64,000 bases of DNA from positions 1,302,001 to 1,366,000 of the forward strand of contig CP019454.1 of assembly GCA_002951815.1 (NCBI GenBank), given 5' to 3'. The notes beneath the pieces were generated by a model that ran no database searches, was not told the DNA's origin, and saw only the letters and a program-made list of their open reading frames with translations. This DNA is from Sulfobacillus thermotolerans. Lineage in GTDB: Bacteria > Bacillota > Sulfobacillia > Sulfobacillales > Sulfobacillaceae. Below are positions 51,571-60,252 of this stretch, one piece after another; the first letter of the stretch is position 1, and every line of letters starts with the position of its first letter. A program made the position numbers and the translations under genes.

Positions 51571-52167
51571 ATGACAGAGGGAGAACTCAACGGAGTAAAA
51601 ATCGGCGTAGCCATGGCCGCTTCCCATTGCAATATGCACCGTGCTGTCGCTACAATGAAGCTATTAGTGGACCAGGGTGCCATTGTCACGCCGATTGTAT
51701 CGCCCAGTATTCTTCACGTAACAACACGATTTGGGTCCGGCGATTATTGGGCAGAACAAATTACAGCGGTTACAGGCCAAGAAATCCTCACGACGATTCC
51801 CGAGGTGGAACCCAGCGGACCGCAACGTTGGTTTGATGTCGTGCTGGTCATGCCGTGCACTGGCAACACCTTGGCCAAGATTGCTAATGCCATTAATGAT
51901 TCTCCCGTAACCATGGCGGTAAAAGCGCAATTGCGCAATGGGGGGCCGGTCTTGTTGGCTATTACCTCAAATGACCTTTTAGGCCTCAATGCAGTTAATT
52001 TAGGGCGGTTGCTTGGCGCACGCAACATTTATTTTGTCCCGTTTGGTCAAGATGACCCAATACGGAAGCCGCGTTCTATTGACGCGCATCTTGAACTCAT
52101 TGTCCCTGCGGTCCAAGCGGCTCAGCGCCAAGAGCAGATGCAACCCATTTTAGTGCCATGGAATTGA
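51571..52167 (+). CDS. dpaB: Dipicolinate synthase subunit B
   Basis: A 198-residue flavoprotein-fold subunit of dipicolinate synthase. G-V-A-M-A-A-S-H-C-N-M-H and M-P-C-T-G-N-T-L-A-K near 110 are family features. Start at ATG 51571 follows AAAGGAACTG. Dipicolinate is made from the same pathway as asd, dapG and dapA directly downstream. Confidence 0.92.
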   Translation: MTEGELNGVKIGVAMAASHCNMHRAVATMKLLVDQGAIVTPIVSPSILHVTTRFGSGDYWAEQITAVTGQEILTTIPEVEPSGPQRWFDVVLVMPCTGNTLAKIANAINDSPVTMAVKAQLRNGGPVLLAITSNDLLGLNAVNLGRLLGARNIYFVPFGQDDPIRKPRSIDAHLELIVPAVQAAQRQEQMQPILVPWN

Positions 52168-52190
52168 TACTGTAGGAGTTGACGGATCAA

Positions 52191-53192
52191 GTGAACGCAT
52201 TGCGTATTGCCGTTGTTGGAGCAACAGGACTCGTTGGGCAAAAAATTCTTGAAATTCTTGAGGAACGCAACACGCCGGTGCGCTCGTTGGTGGCGCTGGC
52301 TACGGAAGGACATGGCCGATTTATAGAATTTCGAGGACAACAAGTTCCTGTGCAAAGTGTGGATGCGGCGCATTGGGACGAAATTGACGTGGCATTTTTT
52401 GCGGCCACGAATGATGTGAGTCGGCACTACGCCCCCCTGGCTACAGCCCACGGCGTAACGGTTATCGACAAATCGAGTTACTTCCGTATGGATCCAACCG
52501 TACCTTTGGTGGTTCCCGAAGTAAATGCTGAGGTTATAGGGGACGCTCGTCTTATTGCTTCGCCTAACTGTTCAACGATTCAGATGGTCGTGGCACTTGA
52601 GCCTTTGCGTCAGCGCTACGGGCTGCGGCGAGTGATTGTCTCGACGTACCAGGCTGTTTCAGGCACTGGCCGCGAAGCGATGGAGACCTTGCGCCATGAA
52701 GCGGCGCAAACATTGGCTCAAGAGCCTGTAACGCCGAGTACTTATCCCACCCCGATTGCGTTTAACGTGTTGCCTTATTGTGATAAGTTCGGAGATCTGG
52801 ACTATACGGGCGAAGAATGGAAACTTACGCGCGAGACCCAGAAGATTTTTCGCCTGGAATTGCCTGTTAGTGCAACCGCGGTTCGAGTGCCCGTAGCTGT
52901 GTCCCACGCCGAAGCAGTCTACGTCGAGTTAGAGCGACCTTTTGAGGTCGACGAGGTGCGCACGCTATTGCGGGAGGCCCCGGGAATTCGCGTCGTGGAT
53001 GATCCTGAGCATGGCATTGTGCCCACACCGTTAGAAGCTGCTGGACAGGATTTGGTGTTCGTTGGACGCATTCGCCGGGATCCCTTTATTGCTCAAGGAC
53101 TTCATTTATTTGTAGTGGCCGATAATCTGCGCAAAGGGGCTGCGACCAACGCTGTACAAATTGTCGAAACACTCGAAGAACGTTGGTCCTGA
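52191..53192 (+). CDS. asd: Aspartate-semialdehyde dehydrogenase
   Basis: A 333-residue NADPH enzyme reducing aspartyl phosphate. G-A-T-G-L-V-G-Q binds NADP; the catalytic Cys is in S-P-N-C-S-T-I-Q near residue 124, and a conserved His lies in the C-terminal half. I start at GTG 52191 (AGGAG upstream); a TTG at 52179 touches that site. Its end is 16 bases before dapG. Confidence 0.92.
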   Translation: MNALRIAVVGATGLVGQKILEILEERNTPVRSLVALATEGHGRFIEFRGQQVPVQSVDAAHWDEIDVAFFAATNDVSRHYAPLATAHGVTVIDKSSYFRMDPTVPLVVPEVNAEVIGDARLIASPNCSTIQMVVALEPLRQRYGLRRVIVSTYQAVSGTGREAMETLRHEAAQTLAQEPVTPSTYPTPIAFNVLPYCDKFGDLDYTGEEWKLTRETQKIFRLELPVSATAVRVPVAVSHAEAVYVELERPFEVDEVRTLLREAPGIRVVDDPEHGIVPTPLEAAGQDLVFVGRIRRDPFIAQGLHLFVVADNLRKGAATNAVQIVETLEERWS

Positions 53193-53208
53193 CAGGGAGG
53201 AGATTTCT

Positions 53209-54444
53209 GTGTCTTTGGTGATCCAGAAATTCGGCGGGACTTCGGTGCGTGACGCAGCGCGTCGTGACATTGTGGCGCAATGGGTTCAAAAAGCTGTGCG
53301 AGAAGGGCACCATGTCGTGGTTGTGGTGTCGGCAATGGGACGGCTTGGCGATCCGTACGCGACCGATACGCTCTTATCGTTACTAGATAATGGCACCGAA
53401 GGCGCGTTGGATGAACGCGATCTTTTGATTTCTTGTGGAGAAATTATCAGCGCGGTGATTCTTGCGGGTCATTTGCGGTCGGTGGGGTTGCAGAGCCGGG
53501 CCATTACGGGTGGAGATGCGGGGATTGTCACCGATGCGAATTTTGGTGATGCGCGCATTGTGGAGGTCAAACCTCAAGCCTTAGAAAGTTTAGTGGCTCA
53601 GGGGATCGTTCCGGTGGTTGCGGGATTTCAAGGGCGAACGCCCGATGGGCGGGTGGCGACGCTGGGACGCGGAGGATCTGACACCACTGCTGTAGCCTTA
53701 GGGGCAGCGCTAGGGGCAGAGGTTGTCGATATTTTTACCGATGTCGATGGGATTAAAACAGCCGATCCCCGCATTGTCCCAGAGGCGCGGACGATTTCTT
53801 CGTTAGATTACGAAGAGGTGTTTCAGTTGGCCAATCTTGGCGCGAAGGTGATTCATCCTCGGGCGGTAGAAATTGGGAGACAGTTTGGCGTGACGATCCG
53901 CGTCCGATCCACGTTTTCGGAGTCGTTAGGCACTATTATTGCGTCGGGTCAGGGCATATTGGATGCGTGGGGCCACCGTGATCCGGACCATTCTGTAACC
54001 GGTATTACCCAACTAGACCACTTGCTGCAATTTCGTGTCACGCCACCGGAAACTATGCACAAAGATTGGGCGTTTCAACTATTTATGGCATTGGGCGAAC
54101 GCGGCGTTTCCGTGGATTTGATTAATCTCTTTCCCGACCAAGTGTACTTTTGTGTGCCGCCCGAGAAAAATGCTGTGACCCAAGAAATTCTCGAAACTAG
54201 CGGGTTTGGCTATGAGGCGTTTGACGATCGGGCTAAAGTGTCCATTGTCGGGTCCGCTATTCAAGGACTTCCAGGAGTCGTAGGACGGGTGATGGCGGCC
54301 ATGGCGCAATCGGATATTGAAATTCTGCAATCGGCGGATTCGCATTCGACGATCACCCTTTTATTGCATCGCTCTGATATGGAAAGGGCGGTGAGTGCAT
54401 TACACAAACAGTTCCATTTGGCTGAGGAGGTGCCCAAAGGATGA
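53209..54444 (+). CDS. dapG: Aspartate kinase
   Basis: A 411-residue amino-acid kinase with two C-terminal ACT domains (about 265-411). K-F-G-G-T-S-V at the N-terminus and G-R-G-G-S-D-T-T near 165 are catalytic blocks. The position after asd and before dapA matches B. subtilis dapG, the diaminopimelate-sensitive isozyme active during sporulation; the feedback ligand itself is inferred. GTG at 53209 follows GGGAGGAGA. Confidence 0.9.
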   Translation: MSLVIQKFGGTSVRDAARRDIVAQWVQKAVREGHHVVVVVSAMGRLGDPYATDTLLSLLDNGTEGALDERDLLISCGEIISAVILAGHLRSVGLQSRAITGGDAGIVTDANFGDARIVEVKPQALESLVAQGIVPVVAGFQGRTPDGRVATLGRGGSDTTAVALGAALGAEVVDIFTDVDGIKTADPRIVPEARTISSLDYEEVFQLANLGAKVIHPRAVEIGRQFGVTIRVRSTFSESLGTIIASGQGILDAWGHRDPDHSVTGITQLDHLLQFRVTPPETMHKDWAFQLFMALGERGVSVDLINLFPDQVYFCVPPEKNAVTQEILETSGFGYEAFDDRAKVSIVGSAIQGLPGVVGRVMAAMAQSDIEILQSADSHSTITLLLHRSDMERAVSALHKQFHLAEEVPKG

Positions 54445-55352
54445 GATGGCCACGAGTTTTTACAGCAATGATTACACCCTTCACCGAGGAAGGCAGCATC
54501 GATGTCGAAGCCGCCGAAGGGTTGGCGCGGCATTTGGTGGCTCACGGAACGCAGGGAGTAATTTTGGCAGGCTCGACCGGGGAAGCTTTTAGCCTGAGTC
54601 CTGATGAGCGGTACCGGTTGTACACGGCTGTGCGCCGGGGGGCGGGTGACATGGTGCCGGTGTGGATGGGATGTGGCACGAATGACACCCGGTCAACGGT
54701 TGACTTGGCGATGGCGGCCGATGAGTGGGGTGCGGATGGGGTACTGGTTGTGTCGCCATACTACAATAAGCCTTCGCAAGAAGGGTTAATTCGTCACTTT
54801 GGGGAAGTCCTCCACCATGTTACCTGTCCGGTTATGCTCTACAATGTCCCTTCGCGTACCGCTAGTATGGTCGAGGCCGACACCGTGGCCAAGATAGCCA
54901 AGAAAGCGCGTGCACCTTTTGCGGTGAAAGAGGCTTCCGGTACGATCGAGCAAATTATTCGCTTAGATCAAATTCTGGGGTCTGAGGTGCCGATTTTTTC
55001 CGGTGACGATAGTCTATATCTAGCGAGTTTGGCCGTTGGCGCGTATGGTTTGGTATCGGTGGCATCGCACGTGGTAGGAATGGAAATGGAACAGATGACA
55101 GAACTCTTTATATCTGGCCATCCTGACGAGGCGAGGATGCTACACGCGGACCTCTGGCCTTTGTTTAAACAACTCTTTGTTGTTTCAAATCCCATTCCCC
55201 TTAAATGGTTGCTACATCGCTTGGCGTTGGCTCCGCGAACGGTGCGAATGCCCTTAGTCATGCCGGAGGATGCGGTATTTGGTGACTTATGGTTGGCGTA
55301 CTTGCGAGCGAAGCATATTCGCCAGATGCCTATAAGCTCTGTAAAAAATTAG
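54441..55352 (+). CDS. dapA: 4-hydroxy-tetrahydrodipicolinate synthase
   Basis: A 303-residue class I aldolase condensing aspartate semialdehyde with pyruvate. The Schiff-base Lys lies in V-K-E-A-S-G near residue 163, the Tyr in Y-N-V-P-S-R-T near 135, and G-S-T-G-E-A-F near 47. ATG overlaps the dapG stop by 4 bases. Its product feeds both lysine/cell wall and dipicolinate. Confidence 0.94.
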   Translation: MRWPRVFTAMITPFTEEGSIDVEAAEGLARHLVAHGTQGVILAGSTGEAFSLSPDERYRLYTAVRRGAGDMVPVWMGCGTNDTRSTVDLAMAADEWGADGVLVVSPYYNKPSQEGLIRHFGEVLHHVTCPVMLYNVPSRTASMVEADTVAKIAKKARAPFAVKEASGTIEQIIRLDQILGSEVPIFSGDDSLYLASLAVGAYGLVSVASHVVGMEMEQMTELFISGHPDEARMLHADLWPLFKQLFVVSNPIPLKWLLHRLALAPRTVRMPLVMPEDAVFGDLWLAYLRAKHIRQMPISSVKN

Positions 55353-55358
55353 TGGCCA

Positions 55359-55388
55359 TTGCGTGCAATAGTCCAACCGCGTTATAAT
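55359..55388 (+). promoter_or_regulatory. Promoter of the RNase J leader
   Basis: TTGCGT (55359-55364), 18-base spacer, perfect TATAAT (55383-55388), just after the dapA stop. Transcription would begin around 55395. Confidence 0.65.
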
Positions 55389-55394
55389 TAACGC

Positions 55395-55522
55395 AACGAC
55401 TTAGTGCTCGGTGGTCAAATGGGGTGTAGCGGTTCAGCATAGCGCGGAAGGGAGCTGAAAGCGCCGCCTCAAATCAGATGCCCCTGGCATAAGTCCCTAG
55501 TCGGATGGCTAGGGGCATTTTG
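55395..55522 (+). ncRNA. Unidentified structured leader RNA with terminator/antiterminator
   Basis: From the promoter to the RNase J gene lies about 130 bases with strong structure. A hairpin GCGG-TTCAGC … GCTGAA-(AGCG)-CCGC sits at 55429-55467. ATGCCCC (55478-55484) can pair either upstream with GGGGTGT (55421-55427, two G-U pairs) or downstream with the AGGGGCAT arm (55511-55518), the latter making an 11-bp terminator followed by TTTT. The two pairings exclude each other, the logic of a riboswitch or attenuator. I matched it to no known class. Confidence 0.55.
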
Positions 55523-55561
55523 ATGTGCTCCGTGTGCGGGATAAATAGGAGGTGGGTTACA

Positions 55562-57233
55562 CTGGCACGCCCAGGACCCGGTAAATTACAGTTTATCCCC
55601 TTAGGGGGATTGGGAGAGATTGGAAAAAACATTTCGGCTGTTGTCTATGGCAACGATATTATTTTGATCGATTGCGGGCTAGCGTTTCCGGAAGTCGATA
55701 TGCCCGGAATTGATTTGGTTTTGCCTGACATTACCTATTTGCTGGAGAATAAGGACCGCGTACGCGCGATTTTTCTGACGCATGGTCACGAGGATCACAT
55801 TGGAGCTATTCCCTATTTTCTGAAGCAAATCTCTGTTCCCATTTATGGGACCCGGTTGACGATGGGAATTGTAGAGATGAAACTGCAAGAACATCAGGTG
55901 AGTCTGCATCCCAAGTCCCATCCGGTGGAGCCCGGTGATACGGTCAAGGTCGGGAATTTTTCCGTTGAATTTTTCCGCGTTAACCACTCGATTCCTGATG
56001 CGACCGGCTTAATTATTCGCAACCCAGTCGGAACGATAGTGCATACAGGGGACTTTAAATTTGATCACACGCCTGTCGATGGACACGTTGCGGATTTTCA
56101 TAAGTTGGCGCAAGTCGGATCGGAAGGCGTTTTGTTATTGTTGGCCGATAGCACCAATGCGGAACGACCGGGTTATACCCCTTCGGGAAAAAACGGTAGG
56201 GAAAACCTTAGACCGCATTATCGAACAGGCCAAAGGGCGGGTGCTTGTCTCGTCGTTTGCGTCGCAAGTGCACCGCATTCGTCAGGTCGTGGAGTCGGCT
56301 GTTCGCCATGGGCGTCATGTTGCCGTTGTCGGACGTAGTATGGAAAATATCGTGCAAAAAGCGATTGAGCTCAAATACCTTGATTTTCCTGAAGGTACTT
56401 GGATGTCGCTGGATGCGGTATTACGCCAGCCCCCCCAAAAGACGTTGATTTTAACTACGGGCTCGCAAGGCGAACCAATGTCTGCCTTGACGCGCATCTC
56501 GACGTCCGACCATAAAAAAGTGGAAATCTATGCGGGAGATACCGTAATCATTTCGGCGACCGCTATTCCGGGCAACGAAAAAATGGTGTCTCGGACGGTC
56601 AACAACTTGTACCGTTTGGGCGCGGATGTTTACTATGGCCGCGATTTAGGCATTCACGTGTCGGGACATGCTTGCCAAGAAGAGTTAAAACTCATGCTCA
56701 ATCTGGTCAAGCCGAAGTTCTTTATTCCAGTTCATGGGGAATATAGGCATTTGGTGCATCATGCGCAATTGGCTCGGGATATAGGAATGGACCCTAGCCA
56801 TATTTTAATTGGCGATAATGGTAGCCTATTTGAACTCACGGCGGACTCGATGCAGTTGGTAGGACAGGTGCCTGCGGGTAAGGTATTAGTCGATGGCTTT
56901 GGCGTCGGTGACGTCGGCAATATTGTATTGCGTGACCGCAAACAATTGTCGAATGACGGGATTTTGATTGTGGTGGTGGGTATGGATGCCCAATCTGGTC
57001 TTTTGGTTTCAGGCCCCGACATTGTGTCCCGGGGATTTGTGTATGTGCGTGAGTCCGAAGCCTTACTCGACGAAGCACGGTCGCGGGTCAAAACGGCGTT
57101 GACGACGATGGAAGGGGGCACTTTGACGGAGTGGTCCGCAATTAAGGGCGTTGTGCGCGATACCCTGGGCCGATTCCTTTGGGACCGGACCAAGCGGCGA
57201 CCGATGATTTTGCCGATTATCATGGAAGTGTAA
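55562..57233 (+). pseudogene. rnj: Ribonuclease J, interrupted by an apparent +1 frameshift
   Basis: Reads as RNase J, the metallo-beta-lactamase/beta-CASP 5'-3' exo- and endoribonuclease. G-H-E-D-H-I-G-A (about residue 75) and H-T-G-D-F-K-F-D hold zinc ligands; P-V-H-G-E-Y in the second half belongs to the beta-CASP part. The first half ends its good homology at the GGGAAAAAA tract (56185-56193); the rest continues in the +1 frame. Removing one base restores a normal 556-residue protein. It could be a sequencing error, a real mutation, or recoding. The best start is CTG at 55562, 9 bases from AGGAGG; no ATG or GTG fits. Confidence 0.8.
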
Positions 57234-57253
57234 GCAGTTCCCGCAGGGTTTTG

Positions 57254-57283
57254 CCTGCCGTCCTTTGTGGCGGCAGGTTTTTT
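57254..57283 (+). terminator. Terminator after RNase J
   Basis: CCTGCCG/CGGCAGG, a 7-bp stem with a 10-base loop, then TTTTTT. It separates rnj from the convergent ytrHI genes, whose stop overlaps its T run. Confidence 0.88.
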
Positions 57284-57767
57284 ACATCACGGCCGGGCCG
57301 GGTTCAGGCCGTAGGGAAATCATCAGCTCGGTATCAGGGCCTAACAGCAGGGTTTCGACTCGAATGCGGTAAAGTTTTGTGCCAATCGTAATAATACGGT
57401 TGTTGAAAAGATGATAGACGATAGGGGCTTTCAATGAGTCTAGGGGAAGACCCAGCAATGCCTGGGTATAAGGGGAAAGAGCCTCAATAACATCGGATTT
57501 GGCAACCGGGGCGCGCAATATCATAACATCGACGTTTTGAATATAAAGGTGGGGTTGGGCCGTCTTATTAATCCGCCCCACCTCTTCTTTGAGTCGATTG
57601 GCTTCGTTGTGCCACTGCGTCGCTTCCGCCTGCCATTTTTTTGCGGACAAATCCGCGTATTGGCGTTCGCGTACTCCCAATCCTTGCATCAACGCGAATC
57701 CAAGTAAGAGTCCCAGCACAAAGCTCGCGAGACTGGGGGTTAGCCTTTTCACAGAGTAACCAGCCAT
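57282..57767 (-). CDS. ytrI: Sporulation membrane protein YtrI-like
   Basis: A 161-residue protein with one membrane helix (about 15-32), then a helix rich in Trp, Glu and Lys that may be a coiled coil (about 38-75), and a beta-rich end. It directly follows ytrH with a 19-base overlap, the arrangement found in B. subtilis. Start taken at ATG 57767; the site before it is weak and the longer frame would run through ytrH. The match to YtrI rests on position and layout more than on motifs. Confidence 0.6.
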   Translation of the reverse strand: MAGYSVKRLTPSLASFVLGLLLGFALMQGLGVRERQYADLSAKKWQAEATQWHNEANRLKEEVGRINKTAQPHLYIQNVDVMILRAPVAKSDVIEALSPYTQALLGLPLDSLKAPIVYHLFNNRIITIGTKLYRIRVETLLLGPDTELMISLRPEPGPAVM

Positions 57768-58111
57768 GTTAGCAGCCAATATCCCGTTTGGGCGCCCAAG
57801 TACGCAGTCACAATAGCGACGCCATCTCGCACGATGGCGGGTAAAGCTCGGGCGAAAACGCCGCGTTCTAAGTTTTCTAAGGCGGTGAGAGTCCCGCCAA
57901 TCGCGATGGCTACAGCCCAAATGCGTATGCGATAAGCGGTTTGCGCAGGATCTTGTGGCCCCTTTCCTGCTAACCATAGGCCGAAGGATCCCAAAAGGCC
58001 TCCACCAATAGTGACCCCTAGAGCTAAGAAAAATGGAGGAAGTCCGGTTTGCACGGTTTTATTGATAGCTTGTTGTAGGGTCTGCATAGTAAGCAAGAGC
58101 TGATTAGGCAT
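57749..58111 (-). CDS. ytrH: Sporulation membrane protein YtrH
   Basis: A 120-residue four-helix membrane protein. F-F-L-A-L-G-V-T-I-G-G-G-L-L-G-S-F-G near residue 25, I-W-A-V-A-I-A-I-G-G-T near 70, L-E-R-G-V-F and Y-L-G-A-Q-T-G close to the end match YtrH. It contributes to spore resistance in B. subtilis (sigma-E). ATG at 58111 follows GAGGGGGA. Confidence 0.85.
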   Translation of the reverse strand: MPNQLLLTMQTLQQAINKTVQTGLPPFFLALGVTIGGGLLGSFGLWLAGKGPQDPAQTAYRIRIWAVAIAIGGTLTALENLERGVFARALPAIVRDGVAIVTAYLGAQTGYWLLTWLVTL

Positions 58112-58252
58112 GTCAATCCCCCTCATTACTCCAACATATGACCGTGATCCATCGCTCAGCACGCAATGTGGGAATCTCCCAAGCCCAAGGGTATGAAAAG
58201 GAGTCTTTGTCAAACACTATCACGGCTAGGCATGATGAGGAGGGAACGAACG

Positions 58253-59020
58253 GTGCGACAGGGTCACCATGTAGGGAACGAAGCAGAAGAGCCGCAGGTT
58301 CCAGATCAGCGGCAGAAAAAGAGGCATCAAGATCCCGGAGAAAACATTCAAGAGTTTGGCAGCACGAAAATCCCGACCGCGAAGTCGTCGATTCACACGA
58401 TGGTCATTATTGGTCAAATTGAGGGGCACGTTGTCCTGCCATCGCAAAACAAAACGACCAAGTATGAACATGTCATTCCCCAGTTGGTCGCTATTGAAGA
58501 GAGTAAGGATATCAAGGGCCTGTTATTAATCTTGAACACGGTGGGCGGCGATGTAGAAGCCGGTCTCGCCTTGGCGGAAATGGTTGCGAGCTTATCCAAA
58601 CCCTCTGTCTCTTTGGTGTTAGGAGGCGGACACTCCATTGGTGTCCCGGTTTCCGTGGCAACAGACTACAGTTTTATCGCCGCCACTGCGACAATGACGA
58701 TCCATCCGATTCGCATGAATGGGATGGTGATTGGCGTACCTCAGACCTACGAGTATTTGGATAAAATGCAGGACCGTGTTGTGAACTTTGTCACCATGCA
58801 TTCCCATATTTCGGACCATGATTTTCGCAAGTTGATGTTTACGACCGGGGAACTGGCGCGGGATATTGGCACTATTCTGGTGGGCAAAGACGCAGTCGAC
58901 GTGGGGTTGATTGATGAAGTGGGAGGGATTGATAAGGCGTTGCGACATCTTGAAGGGATGATTGCTGAACAACACCGCAAACCCCGCCGGGCGAGAACAG
59001 AGAAAAAGGAGGTACAATAG
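58253..59020 (+). CDS. tepA: ClpP-like translocation-enhancing protein TepA
   Basis: A 255-residue ClpP/crotonase-fold serine protease. [10 protein letters not shown] and G-G-G-H-S-I-G-V-P hold the oxyanion and catalytic-Ser regions; H-P-I-R-M-N-G follows. TepA is thought to degrade signal peptides or help secretion. The N-terminal 50 residues are polar and variable. I start at GTG 58253, 8 bases after GAGGAGGG; longer frames include it. The start of ylzJ is one base after its stop. Confidence 0.88.
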   Translation: MRQGHHVGNEAEEPQVPDQRQKKRHQDPGENIQEFGSTKIPTAKSSIHTMVIIGQIEGHVVLPSQNKTTKYEHVIPQLVAIEESKDIKGLLLILNTVGGDVEAGLALAEMVASLSKPSVSLVLGGGHSIGVPVSVATDYSFIAATATMTIHPIRMNGMVIGVPQTYEYLDKMQDRVVNFVTMHSHISDHDFRKLMFTTGELARDIGTILVGKDAVDVGLIDEVGGIDKALRHLEGMIAEQHRKPRRARTEKKEVQ

Positions 59021-59021
59021 G

Positions 59022-59234
59022 ATGCTCTATACGCCCTTGGCTATGGAAGACATTTATCCCCGCGACCCCCATGATCGGGAACTCACGGCATGGTGGATTG
59101 ACGGCCGCTTGTGCTTAATCCGGCGCGATGGGGATGGTTCCGCGCGCTTGGAACGGTTGTTATCCACCGATCCGATGGACTATCTGGATGAGCGATTTCA
59201 ACCGAATCGCTTGGTTTCGACTATGATTTTTTAA
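59022..59234 (+). CDS. ylzJ: YlzJ-like small protein
   Basis: A 70-residue protein starting M-L-Y-T-P-L-A-M-E-D-I, as in YlzJ of B. subtilis, which likewise follows tepA near spoIIIE. ATG at 59022 follows AAGGAGGT. No function is known. Confidence 0.8.
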   Translation: MLYTPLAMEDIYPRDPHDRELTAWWIDGRLCLIRRDGDGSARLERLLSTDPMDYLDERFQPNRLVSTMIF

Positions 59235-59253
59235 GTCTTCTCTACATCCCTAT

Positions 59254-59288
59254 GCCCTCGTCCTAGGAAGGAACGAGGGCTTTTCTCT
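59254..59288 (+). terminator. Terminator after ylzJ
   Basis: GCCCTCGT/ACGAGGGC, 8-bp stem, inner TCC/GGA pairs, then TTTTCTCTT. Ends the tepA-ylzJ unit. Confidence 0.85.
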
Positions 59289-59377
59289 TGGGAACCTTCG
59301 ACGGCATTATTTTCGTGGCACGGTTATAATTTCCTGTCTCTTCTAATTACCCATATTATAGAAGGGAGAGACGTGCT

Positions 59378-60157
59378 GTGTGGCGTATTGCGTTACTGGG
59401 TCTCATTCAAGGTTTAACGGAATTCTTGCCGGTAAGTTCTTCGGGTCATTTAATTGTGTTGGGGCGATTAATATCGTTGCCGTCGTCTGGTGCCCAACTC
59501 GAAGTGGCTTTGCATGTTGGGACGCTGGTAGCCGTATTTGTGGGGTATCGGCAGGAATTGGCGCAATGGATAAGAGAGCTGGCCGCTGGGCATTCTCGGA
59601 GTTTTCGGTTTCTTGGTCAATTAATTGTCGCGTCAGTGCCGGCTGCAGTTGTGGGATATTGGGCTGGCGAATGGATAACGCAGTGGTTTATTCCCATAGC
59701 TGTGGCCGCTGGCTGGGGGGCAACGACGGTGGCTTTATGGCTTACTCCGCCGGCCGAGCATGGACACCGCTCCTTGGAAAGTCTGTCTTGGGGCCAAGCC
59801 TTTATAATAGGGATTTTTCAGGCATTTGCCTTATGGCCAGGGCTGTCCCGGTCCGGCTCGACGATTTTTGCCGGACGCGTCTTGGGGCTATCGGCGGATG
59901 ATGCGGCTCAATTGTCGTTTTTCATGGCTATTCCAGTGATTGCGGGGGCGGCCTTTTTAATCTTGCATAAAAGCGCATTTAGTGAATTGCGTATCGATCC
60001 GTCCGTCTTGGTCGGAATGGGTGTGGCTGCCATTAGTGGGGTTTTTGCGATAAAATGGGTTAAGCATGCACTGGGAGTGACGCGCCTATGGCGACAATTT
60101 GGATGGTATACGTTGATGTTGGCCTTACTCACGTGGGGCCTATCTATGGCGCATTAA
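59378..60157 (+). CDS. uppP: Undecaprenyl-diphosphatase
   Basis: A 259-residue membrane enzyme that recycles the C55 carrier lipid after wall synthesis (BacA family; confers bacitracin tolerance when overexpressed). G-L-T-E-F-L-P-V-S-S-S-G-H near the N-terminus and P-G-L-S-R-S-G-S-T near 150 form the active site; about 8 helices. GTG at 59378 follows GAAGGGAGAG. A TATAAT at 59325-59330 may be the minus-10 of its promoter, but a minus-35 is not clear. Confidence 0.94.
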   Translation: MWRIALLGLIQGLTEFLPVSSSGHLIVLGRLISLPSSGAQLEVALHVGTLVAVFVGYRQELAQWIRELAAGHSRSFRFLGQLIVASVPAAVVGYWAGEWITQWFIPIAVAAGWGATTVALWLTPPAEHGHRSLESLSWGQAFIIGIFQAFALWPGLSRSGSTIFAGRVLGLSADDAAQLSFFMAIPVIAGAAFLILHKSAFSELRIDPSVLVGMGVAAISGVFAIKWVKHALGVTRLWRQFGWYTLMLALLTWGLSMAH

Positions 60158-60252
60158 GTTTGGACCCGATGATGACGGCAGCGTTGACGCCACATGATGG
60201 GTTTAAGCCATGACAGCCATCAAGTGTTAAAGAGTGGTTAGGAGGATTTGTA

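Noticed and set aside
55395-55522. SRP RNA, tRNA or lysine riboswitch identity for the RNA before RNase J
   Set aside because: The GGAA element lacks the flanking SRP loop motifs, no tRNA cloverleaf forms, and none of the conserved lysine-riboswitch segments is seen; the downstream gene is not a lysine gene.
56185-56193. Programmed -1 frameshifting in RNase J, since G-GGA-AAA is a slippery heptamer in the correct frame
   Set aside because: A -1 shift reaches TAG within two codons; the homologous continuation needs +1.
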